A DNA stretch of 64,000 nucleotides. Origin: Mesodorylaimus sp. YZB2_4. Its lineage: Eukaryota > Nematoda > Enoplea > Dorylaimida > Dorylaimidae. Below, piece by piece: positions 44,550 to 53,668 of this stretch; the stretch's first letter is position 1; every line of letters begins with the position of its first letter. The notes under the pieces are model-generated. The model was not told the origin of the DNA. It was given only the letters and a program-made list of their open reading frames with translations, and searched no databases. The stretch covers positions 1,302,001 to 1,366,000 of the forward strand of contig JASANH010001039.1 in the NCBI GenBank assembly GCA_030248295.1. The letters run 5' to 3'. The position numbers were made by a program, and so were the translations under genes.

Positions 44550-47182
44550 ATGGCTGCTTCCAAGTGGCTTCTTGGTGTTTTTATCATCGCAATTATCAAA
44601 GAAGCAGCTGGATGTGCGACATATTTTAGAAGTAAGTGGGTGAAAGTTCTGTAGTCGCTGTGATAACAAAAAATTTTTGATGTAGGTTTACTGTAGAGGC
44701 AATCAGTTTGCTCATGTTGAGACTTTTGCCTCTTGAAGGTGCCTGAAACTCTTCAGGGGTGAGGTGAGGACAGTTGGCTTAGTGGGGCAGTAGAGGAACA
44801 GGCCGCTGAGTCAGATCAGCGATCTCTCTTCCAGTGGGACCACCCATCGCGTTGTCCATCCCATTCGGGAGAAGCGCAGACCAGGCTCATGCTCTTGTTC
44901 CTGGTCTACCACATCACCAAACGCTTACGCGCACTCAATATTGAAAGGACACATTAGACACAAGGCTGAGAATAGAAGATGCACGTTCCAGCGCACATGG
45001 CGTGCGAGGCAGATGCCCAACCCACCAGGCCAGGGCGACCAGCCAGTAGCCTCTGCAGTCGTCTTTCCATTTGCTTCATACAGGAGAGTCCGGGAATCGA
45101 CTTGTCTGGATAGGACTGTTAGTCGTGCATCGCCTTGCTCGAGAAGGATCCTCCCGGTGCTGAGTCTTTATTGTGCCATCGACAGTGGGACAATGCGCCT
45201 AGGCATCGTTGAGCCCGATGAATTCAATCTGCAGCCAAGCTACTGTGCTATTGCAAAGAGCAGCTGCAAGCACCTAAGGGAGGCACAAATGAAGGATTTG
45301 TTGAGGAATCGGGGTCTTAATGCTTGATACTATGCAAGATCCCTTCCTACTGGGCTTGGGCTGATGGGAAGATTTGCACCGATCGCTTGTAAGATCGGCC
45401 GAGTCCGCCGTCGCGTGAGCGTGGGATATCATACGCCACAACAACTATAACCTCTTGGCCCATATTACCTGCAACTTTCGATAAAATTGCGCGTATCACC
45501 AGCCCCAGATCTCGATTACTTTTTCATACGCTGCGCTTTTTTAATTAATCTTCAATAATGCATTGTAAAATGTCAGAATGCCAAAAGGCCTAATGCCGAA
45601 GACCTCTTAAATTATGGAACGTTTGCGCAAGCTTACAAAATTTTGCATTTTTAGCAGCTGAATGGAAACTTAAGCAATCGACATTTAATTCTTTGACAAA
45701 ACAATGCCAGCGCGAAGTCAATGAATTAAGTAAGCCTTTCTTTCTTTTTTTTCAAATCAAGAACTCGCACAAAACTCTTTTCATCTGAAGTCAGTTCACA
45801 GATGAGCAGCCAGGTCATCACATCACACACAGGTCATACTGTACATATTTTCTACTCTCAGCCTAAGAGACAGTTAGTTCCAAATAAGATAGGGTACATA
45901 GTGAATTCAAGAGGCACTAAGGGGACTGTATGAGTCCGTGAATTTGCTTTTCCAGTTTCTGGTACAAGATTCAAAGGTAATCGAGCCTGTAGACAGATCC
46001 CAGCCGCAAAACTTTATTGCAAACTACGCTGCTTGAAGAAGGAAGGATTCAATCCAGAGCTATTTGTGAGAGAAATTTATTGCTCACCCTTCAAAATCGA
46101 ACGACCTGGACTGAAACCTGACCAATTGCGTATGTCATGCAGATGTGTTTATCAGGCTGGAAATAGAAGGCGAACACCGAAGTGAGTGCTAAAGTTTCTT
46201 CAATGGAGTATACTTTGTCATTATGTGCTGATACTGTACATATGAAATGCGAGTAGAGTGTGGTAACAACACTGTAATTTTAGGCCTTACAGGACGGAAC
46301 TGTTCACATGGGCTGAGGTCGAGGAGAAGTTCGTTGATCAAATGAAAGCTCTGTCTTGCACTGCAACGGCCACTAGTGTATGGCACAGCGGTAGTAGCGC
46401 TATTACTAGCACGATAACTGGAATTGAAATAAGCAGTGTGGTCCCTAGCGGTCCTCAGACTAGTAGAACAAGCAGTGAAAAGCCTACCAGTCGAGTAGAA
46501 AGCACAACCAGTGGCACATCTGGCAATGATCCCGATATTCCATACATCAAAAGTGAGTTTCTGACCTTGCTTAAAACCTGTGCGCCGTTGTGGCTCGGAC
46601 AGCGTGATTGAATATAGTTGCTCTGGCTTTCTGTTTTCGTGTCCCTTGATTTTTAAGGCTGCATTCAGTGTATTTCTGTCTTCAGGCTCAGAATGGAATG
46701 ACACCTTGGACGAGATTAAAGAACAGGGCGAAAACTGTGCAGCTTCCATCAATGAAAAGGGTATTTGGCAATTTTTACATTGTGCCCTTATTTGGGTTAA
46801 AAGTACAACGGTTATTATTTTTTTAGCGAAAAATTTTAATGTTGAAGGGAATGAAATATGCAAAAAGTATAAACTGATACAATATTACGCGGCACTTGAA
46901 TGTGTTCCTTCGAATCCAGTGTCGGTTACTAATATTGAATGTTCGAAATTTGAAAAGGGCTCGACAGGAGAGGAACCAGGAGATGTGTATATTTCGTGGA
47001 CTTGCATTTCATCGAATAAAGAGGAGTAAGTTTGAAAATTAAATCTCCATAGATTATTTGTTGAATGACAACAAATAATTTATCTCGAATTTAGAATCAT
47101 CATTGCAAAGAAGTCAATTGACGATATTATGGATCGCATTCAAGATATGATTCCAGCATTGAACTGCGAGTATTTAAAATAA
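44550..47182 (+). CDS. secreted two-module Cys and Ser/Thr-rich protein, paralogue D
   Basis: Exons 44550-44631, 45655-45729, 45956-46181, 46284-46552, 46686-46760, 46827-47025 and 47095-47182 join in phase for 337 residues. It is the closest relative of C: exon 3 and the start of exon 4 are almost the same in both, including intron edges, which suggests gene conversion or recent duplication. Signal peptide ends EAAGCATYF. Module 1 has AEWKLKQSTFNSLTKQC, RFKGNRAC, LYCKLRC and MSCRCVYQ. The Ser/Thr spacer is about 65 residues. Module 2 has SEWNDTLDEIKEQGENC, VEGNEIC, ALECV, IECSKF and WTCIS, and the tail ends near ALNCEYLK. Intron 1 (1.0 kb) holds an S-family SINE and an R3 repeat. Function is unknown. 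Confidence 0.87.
44876..45038 (-). repeat. tRNA-derived SINE (S family), copy 2
   Basis: On the minus strand it has TGGCCTGGTGGGTTGGGCAT, then further down ATGTGTCCTTTCAATATTGA and GTGCGCGTAAGCGTTTGGTG. It lies in intron 1 of gene D and matches the copy at 11110-11286 along its tail. Confidence 0.65.
45177..45420 (-). repeat. R3 dispersed repeat, copy 1
   Basis: On the minus strand it contains AAGACCCCGATTCCTCAACA, also present at 49107-49126 and, diverged, at 60392-60410. The end near 45177 (CACTGTCGATGGCA) matches CACTGTCGATGGCT at 60533. I do not know what the repeat encodes, if anything. Confidence 0.6.
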
Positions 47183-48283
47183 TTCAAATGCTTATATCAT
47201 TTTATATTTTACGTTTATATCATTCATTTATATCATTCTTCGAGCTCGACTTTCATTTCTCAACGATTAAAAAGTAGCGAAGCGGGATTTTCGTATGCAT
47301 GGTATAATGTCTCCAAATCTAAGCAGCTCTAACATAGTTAATACCATAACAGCTATGAGAAACGACACCAAGCAGGCAGCCTAACGCCGTTTGAATTCAC
47401 TGTGTTATTCGAAATCAACTATCTCTTAGGCAGAGAGTATAAAGTAAGGTATGGCCTGTGATGTGATGACCTGGCTGCTTATCTGTGATTTCCCTGCGGT
47501 CTAAAACTTATTCCAGATTCAAAGAATTCTTGTGTGAATTCTTGATTTGAAAAAAAACAATAAAAAGCGCTTACTGTACGCATTTCATTGACTTCGCCGG
47601 CATTGATTCGTCAAAGAATTAAATGTCGATCTTATAAATGATCTCCGATCGACCGATAACCCCTTCCCCCCTTATTCCTGTGGTACACCATGGGGAGGGT
47701 GGGTGAGGGAATGTTCCTATGGGTGGTACAACATGGGGGGGGGGGGGGGAAGGTGAGGGGATGCTCTTCTGACGCCAGCCAGCCAGACGTTTCGCGGTTG
47801 ACAATGCCCCTGTTATGAAGTTGGCTACGGTTTAGACTGAACCTACGTAACCTGACCACACTACACTGTGACACTACTTTCTGACTGGTCCGAATCGTGA
47901 ATACGGACTGTATCGGCCACCGTTGCCCCTGCGACAGCCACACGCTCGATACATTGAACTCGGACTGAAAACCAAAGACGAATGAATCTACGTTTACTTT
48001 GCCGACTGCTCGAGAGTAACCGTGGTGATGACACCGGCCTTACACATAGAAACACGCCGCCTTTCATACTGAACCTAACGCACACACGTCTAGCCACTAT
48101 TTTACATGAATTACAGAAATCATCTTGAAAATCCAGTCTTTCTCGCAAGATCGAGCAGTCGGTGCACTGGAACCCAATGAACAACGATGAATGAGGTCTA
48201 CAGTATGCAGATGAGGTTAGGTCCAAAGTCAAGCCTATCGTTGATGAGGTCTGCACACCTTTCCAAGTGAAAGGGGAATAATT
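47183..48283. other. intergenic; degraded inverted copy of gene D intron 2 region
   Basis: 47428-47500 on the minus strand resembles 45790-45890 (GATGTGATGACCTGGCTGCT is shared). A G-rich inverted patch lies at 47690-47760. The frame at 47861-48256 on the minus strand has no domain and I do not call it. Confidence 0.45.
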
Positions 48284-48857
48284 CAGCTGCTAAAATGCAA
48301 AATTTTTTAAGCTTTGTCGTACTTGCGCAGACGTTTCATAATTTGAAAGGTCTTAGCCATCAGGCTTTCTGACGTTCTGACGTTTTTACAGAGTGTCTCA
48401 TGAGTTTTGTCGCGTGGTCGGTAGGCCACGGAAAATCGAATACATGTCTGAATGCAAAGATTTTTGGCAAAAACACTCGTCATTCACATAGCAACACATT
48501 AAAAAACCATTCACTCGAATCGGTTACCCCTAGCACGAATCACTGCCCTCAGTATCCTGGGCCAAGCATTGGTCGAGGCACGAACGTGATTCATCGACAA
48601 TTTGTCCCATTCTTTGATTAACTTTCGTCGAAGAGATTCCAAACTTCTGTGATAAGTAGCATTAACCCTTGCCTCGAGATAGCCCCAAATCGAATAACGC
48701 AGGGGATAAAGGTCCGGCGACGAGGATGGCCACTCTTCCTAGTTTTTATTCAGCTGCTAAAATGCAAAATTTTTTAAGCTTTGTCGTACTTGCGCAGACG
48801 TTTCATAATTTGAAAGGTCTTAGGCATTAGGCTTTCTGACGTTCTGACGTTTTTACA
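48284..48857 (-). pseudogene. two antisense copies of the gene D intron 1/exon 2 junction around a mariner fragment
   Basis: 48284-48391 and 48750-48857 are almost identical direct copies of about 107 bases. Read on the minus strand they match 45555-45665 in gene D: the end of intron 1, the acceptor TTTTAGCAGCTGAAT and the first bases of exon 2, after which both copies diverge. They are therefore non-functional gene fragments. The first copy is interrupted at a TA by the mariner end. Confidence 0.6.
48511..48738 (-). pseudogene. Tc1/mariner transposase C-terminal fragment
   Basis: The minus strand codes EEWPSSSPDLYPLRYSIWGY and then LESLRRKLIKEWDKL, ending AVIRARGNRFE and a stop. This matches the C-terminal catalytic region of Tc1/mariner transposases (WPPxSPDLNPLDYxxWG), with YPLR where the family has NPLD, so the last acidic residue is lost. 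The 3' end TACAGAGTGTCTCATGAGTT near 48389 looks like a terminal inverted repeat at a TA target. The 5' three quarters are absent. Confidence 0.75.
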
Positions 48858-48989
48858 ATGCATTATTGAGGATCAATTTTAAAAGGCTTAGCGTAGGGAA
48901 AAAATACAAAGATACTCGAGCTCTAGGGGTTAGTGATAATGTTCTGCGCGATTTTATCGAAACTTGCGGGTAATATGGGCCACGGTCGA

Positions 48990-49432
48990 TCCTATCGATC
49001 CTATTCTTTGCTCATGGCGAGTTCGCGGTGATCTTACAAGCGAGCGGTCCAAGGTTTCTTATCAGCCCAGGCCTTGTAGGAAGGCATCCTGCAAAGTATC
49101 GATCACTAAGACCCCGATTCCTCAACAAATCCTTCGTGCGTGCATGCCGTGTCTCTCCAACGGTAAGGTGCCTACAGCTGATCTGTGCGAGTTCACCCTG
49201 GCAGTTGAACTCACTGGGCCCCACACAATGCCTAAGCTGGTGGACAGTTCCAGTCGATGGTGAAGTAAGGACTTCAATCGACACCAGAGGATATCTCTGT
49301 AGTCCTAGATCTTATCCAGAGACAAACCAAGTACCTGCCTTGAGTCAATTCCTGGACTCTTCCGGCAAAACCAGAGGAAACGACAGCAACAGATAGAGTT
49401 CTCCTAGAGAGCATGCTGATCGAAGTCCCTGG
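48990..49432 (+). repeat. R3 dispersed repeat, copy 2 (host of the TRIM insertion)
   Basis: Together with 48858-48990 it is an inverted counterpart of 45177-45540 in gene D intron 1. It also resembles 60290-60760, including CCTAGATCTTAT and CTGATCGAAGTCCCTGG versus CTAATCGAAGTTACTGG. It is cut at 49432 by the TRIM. Confidence 0.6.
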
Positions 49433-50066
49433 TGTAACCCTCGTGCCTGGTAGGCCATGGCGAGTGGGAGAGAGTAATCGATACTCTCCCCTGGCTGGGA
49501 AACGTCAACCCCTCGGGTTGATGTTTCAGCCGTAGGTATAGTCGCAAGACTATCCTGCTCCAGTCGGAGTTTTTGTCCCGCCGACTTCGGTCGGCCGCCT
49601 CCCTCCTACGCCTGCCAGGCTTGGTTACATTGGCGTCACGGACCTTGGGGCCATCCATTATGGTGTAAGTCCCCGTCGGACCGCTGGGTGCGCCCATGTT
49701 CGTCACGGTCTAGGGCGTCTAGTACCGACACCTAGGCCTCGGTTAGCCACCGAGGAGCGGGTACCGTCCGCATTGCGAAGGCAGTGTAGGGTCGGCCCTC
49801 AAGAGAGGGGGAGGTCTTCCTTCCGGGAAGAGCGACGGGGGTCGTCGCTTCTTCTGTCGATGGGAGGAATGTAACCCTCGTGCCTGGTAGGCCATGGCGA
49901 GTGGGAGAGAGTAATCGATACTCTCCCCTGGCTGGGAAACGTCAACCCCTCGGGTTGATGTTTCAGCCGTAGGTATAGTCGCAAGACTATCCTGCTCCAG
50001 TCGGAGTTTTTGTCCCGCCGACTTCGGTCGGCCGCCTCCCTCCTACGCCTGCCAGGCTTGGTTACA
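49433..50066 (+). mobile_element. TRIM: miniature LTR retrotransposon with identical 197-base LTRs
   Basis: Two 197-base direct repeats (49433-49629 and 49870-50066) appear identical base for base, start TGTAACCCTCG and end CTTGGTTACA. The 240-base interior begins one base after the left LTR with TGGCGTCACGGACC, a possible tRNA primer-binding site starting with TGG. It ends with GATGGGAGGAA, a polypurine tract directly before the right LTR. CTGG flanks both ends (49429-49432 and 50067-50070) as a 4-base target duplication. There is no coding capacity. The element is far more G/C-rich than its surroundings. Identical LTRs imply a very recent insertion moved by another element's proteins. Confidence 0.85.
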
Positions 50067-51788
50067 CTGGCCGACCGCGGACAGGGGCCGCCGGTCGCCT
50101 AGTAGACCTGGCTTGGTTTGTTGGGAAAGGGCGAGTAGACCAGCCACCCTAAGCCCTGATTCCACTGTGGCATTATTATAACCTGGCTAAACTTTAATTG
50201 ATCTGTAATAATATAGAACACATATATAATAATATATTTAATATACAATAATATATAATAAATATAATTAATAATATATAATACATATATAATGAATATG
50301 ATATTTAATATATAATAATATTTTTGATGTGTATATGTGATATGTAGGTGATTCTGCGATAACAGGATTTTGGAAATAATTTGCTTTTCCTTGAACTTTT
50401 AGACTGCAATGATCTTTTATTAGCGTTTTTTATAATTTAATTTTATGTCTTGACCCCATAAGTCACTCAAAAAATGGTTTTGAGGTGCTCGGGGCTACTT
50501 GTCGTCCACAAGGAAGCCCAATATTTTGAATTCTCTGAATAGCGCGTAAGCTTCCTCGACTATAATAATTATACGAGATATGGAAGCTATAGTAGGATGT
50601 GGAAAATGATAGACTTTGTGTTGGCCTGAACAGCCATCTTGGCAAGATCTGTTTCAAAACTTTTTCAAACAAAGATCTTTGCAACAACATCAGGCAGATT
50701 TGACGAAAAAAATTGCAAAGATCTTGACAAGAAAAGAAGATTTGGGAAATATGGGATATGATTAACCAGACATAATCTTAGCAGCTCTGACGTAGTCAAT
50801 ACCATAACAGCAAGCGTAAATGTATGCTTGGAATTTTTATGGTAGATGCATTCATAATGACTGTTAAATATTATAACAGGCATATTAAAGTTTAGTTGGG
50901 TTTTAAAAATGCCACACTACTGGATCATACTTTACACTGACCATTCGTGCTGTGCAATCGTATTAGCTGATACTATTGCAATCACATGCTTCCTATTGAT
51001 GATTCTCTGATGATGGTGCTTTAGCTAATACTGTATGCTAGCTCGCAGACATTTTTGGTTGCCAAAATCAATGTCACTGATATCATCCTCGTTATGACGC
51101 CACTACACTTTTGCTACCCCAACTAATGTATTCCAGTACCGCACTTTGTTGTCAAAGCATTATTATTATATGACACATGAAATCACGCACTACATGTCAA
51201 TATTCTGGAGTTTACGATGCTCTGCTGTGAAAATACGTCTGGTTGGCGAGAGCAGCAAAAAATTTTGAGCCCTTAGCATTATCGTACAGTGTTTTGAGAA
51301 AGAGATGTGTAACAAAATGCGTTATGAAGACATTCTGATCACATGGCTTTAGAAAAGTGCACGGCTGATACTCACGCTGTGTATATATATACAGCATAGT
51401 ATAGCATAGGCTACATAAAGCATAGTTCTTAGTTGTACATTGGAAATATGCATACTTCCAAGTCGTTATGAATAAAATTGTGGTTGTTACGCGTAGTAAT
51501 AATAGTAAGCCAAGACTGAGGCACCCCCTGTCTTTCCCATCAACCGTACAACATTCATTCTGGGTATTTATTCATCTAATGTCACATACTGAAATGACAC
51601 AGAACCAAACGAAGAAAACACTGCTTTGAATACCATTATTTTGAGGTGGTCACTGAAATGAAAAAGTCTGAAAAATTAAACTGTCTAAGAAGACATACTG
51701 CATTCAACCTGGAGTAAGGACAGCCCCGATTTTTGGCTTGTGCCTACTGTAAATATGCTATTATAAAATTAAAAAGGGCAGAAGACAC
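50067..51788. other. intergenic, no gene recognised; A/T-rich tract
   Basis: 50195-50345 is an AT-rich run of TATAATA-type units. 51050-51090 faintly resembles 44045-44100 downstream of gene C (CACTGAAATCATT-like), perhaps old duplicated 3' flank. No coding chain was found. Confidence 0.45.
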
Positions 51789-53024
51789 TTAATACTGTCC
51801 GTCTCTGAACATACGAAGCCTCAAGGCACTTGTAGGGGGGGGGGGGGATTTTTGCTTTTGCAGTGCTGAGAAAAGAAAGCAATCCATAAGAACAACAAGA
51901 TCTGCCTCACTTTCCGATTTAGTAGACCCCGTTGTCGTTTCAGCAGCAGGACCGCTCGAAATGGTGCTTACATCAGTCGACTTGCTGTTAGTTCCTGGAA
52001 GCATACACGTGTTCTTCAAATATTGGTCAGCTCGCTTTTCCAATTCTATCCAAACGAATGGCCCAGCTTCGATAGGTCTAGATTCAAAAAGTACACCTTT
52101 ATGTTGTATCAAGATTTTTAAAGTTTAGGGAGGCTTACTGGGACAAAATAGTATCATCGGAGCTGAACGTGCATCTGCATGTCAGATGTAACTGCCACTC
52201 TGCCGTTCCGCGACCATCGATTTTCAAGGGTGGACAATTAATTTCACTCACAGTCACGCCAGGCAAGTATGGATCAGTGGGAGGCGCTACAGGAAATACT
52301 TTCACGCATTCTTGATGGCAAAAGAATTGTACAGCTTTATAATCCGTGCATACAGGATTGCCTGTAAATCTTGTGTTGCGAACTGAAAAACAAGGTATTT
52401 AGTCGCAGCTGCTCGATCGTACAGCTTTAATGTGCACTAATGCTGCAGGCTACGCTAGGCCCAGGTCGTTGTCTAGCGGTTAAGGCGTCTGCCTCTTAGG
52501 CTGGGTTTCCACTTACAGAGGAGGGTTCGACTCCCGCCTGGGTAAAAAATGATAAGAGATGCTTTTGTTAGCCCTCGAGTGCGCTGTACAGTGCTTGGCT
52601 ATGGATAATTATGACATGACAAGAGGCTCAGACATTCAGTATAAGTGAACACCAGACGGATGGAAGGGGACTCAGGATCAGAGCTAGGTAGATATGACTA
52701 CTTGATTTGCAACTAGCAACAAGATGCAAAAAAATTCTGTTCCGCTTATCTGAACCTTTCAACTTGAAAGCTGACCAATAACGAGCATTTTCTTCAACAA
52801 ACTCACGTACATACCTTCTTGATTAATTTCCGCGTAGCAATTTTTTTCCAACAAATTGAATTTTGCTTGTTTCTTTTTCCATGCTTCACCTTAAAGGTTT
52901 ATTACATTTAATCTTCAGTTTGCAAACCTTTTTTTTAAATTTTACTTTTGAAATATGGAGCGCATCCATCAACCATGGCGTCCATAAAAAACAGAAGTAT
53001 CCAAAAAAAGCATTTTAAAGCCAT
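51789..53024 (-). CDS. secreted single-module Cys protein, paralogue E
   Basis: Exons (minus) 53024-52946, 52889-52815, 52382-52139 and 52077-51789 join in phase for 228 residues. Signal peptide ends MVDGCAPYF. The 75-base helix exon reads EAWKKKQAKFNLLEKNC. The Cys exon keeps all six cysteines (RFTGNPVC, VQFFCHQEC, EINCPPLKI, LTCRCTF). The last exon opens PIEAGPFVWIELEKRA with a Cys, then a short Ser/Thr stretch, and ends in a tail that includes four Pro encoded by a C-run (the plus-strand G-run at 51836-51847). That homopolymer makes the last 20 or so residues uncertain, because one slipped base would change the tail. No second module was found downstream. A TATA box (GTATATAAAA) is at 53091-53100. 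Confidence 0.78.
52458..52605 (+). repeat. tRNA-derived SINE (S family), copy 3
   Basis: The head reads GGCCCAGGTCGTTGTCTAGC and GGTTAAGGCGTCTGCCTC, with a perfect B-box GGTTCGACTCC at 52524-52534 and a partial acceptor stem (CCCAG with CTGGG). The tail CTCGAGTGCGCTGTACAGTG then CTTGG matches the other copies. A clean anticodon arm cannot be folded, so it is a SINE and not a tRNA gene. It lies in intron 2 of gene E. Confidence 0.7.
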
Positions 53025-53090
53025 GACAAGAAATATCGGAGCTCGAGCAAGGTTGAAGCGAAGTGACCATTGGTTACAACTTTTATATAC

Positions 53091-53100
53091 CGCTGTCCGA
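53091..53100 (-). promoter_or_regulatory. TATA box upstream of gene E
   Basis: On the minus strand GTATATAAAA lies about 67 bases before the gene E start codon, a normal core promoter position. Confidence 0.55.
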
Positions 53101-53668
53101 AAATGCTGAGCATGCACAAATATTTTGCGCTTAGAAAAACATTTTTTGGCACACCAACTGGAAAAATTCGCTACTTTTCAGAAGTGTCAACAAAATTATT
53201 ATATACCTTGCATTTATTTGCTATAACGATATTTACAAAAACCTTGCGCCGAGATAAAAATACTTTAAGACTGGATTCTTTGGGAAAAATTTCTGGCGAA
53301 ACGAAAAATACTGATATATGACAACTTCTGTCAATAGACAAATAATACTTGCAGTGGCATTGGAGATAGGTAAACAGAGTATTTTAGTCGAAATTAGAAA
53401 ATTATGTAAAGAATTACGTAAATGAAAACTCTTTCCCAAAAACTTGAAGGTAATGTGGACCTTTTAAAAAGTGCGGGAACCTAAGTTGAACCTGCAGTTC
53501 AAGAATCACTGTAGTTTGAGACTTAATTTTACCACCTAGTGCGCGCTTTTTCGAAAATTGCGAAAGCAAGAAATTTTTTCTAAAAGCTGAGAGTCGAAGG
53601 GTCCCAAATAACATTTGTATTTCATCAATCACCTGTATTTTCTCGAAAAATCAATCCTCAGCCGTAAA

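Noticed and set aside
47861..48256. A 131-codon minus-strand frame
   Set aside because: Composition is Arg/Ser-rich without a recognisable domain, and the region is made of degraded duplicated sequence.
49433..50066. Hammerhead ribozyme (retrozyme) inside the miniature LTRs
   Set aside because: I looked on both strands for the CTGANGA and GAAA core in the right order and did not find it, so the simpler TRIM reading stands.
52458..52545. A tRNA gene
   Set aside because: The B-box and part of the acceptor stem are good, but no proper anticodon arm folds and the same head with a shared tail occurs at two other sites, so it is a SINE.
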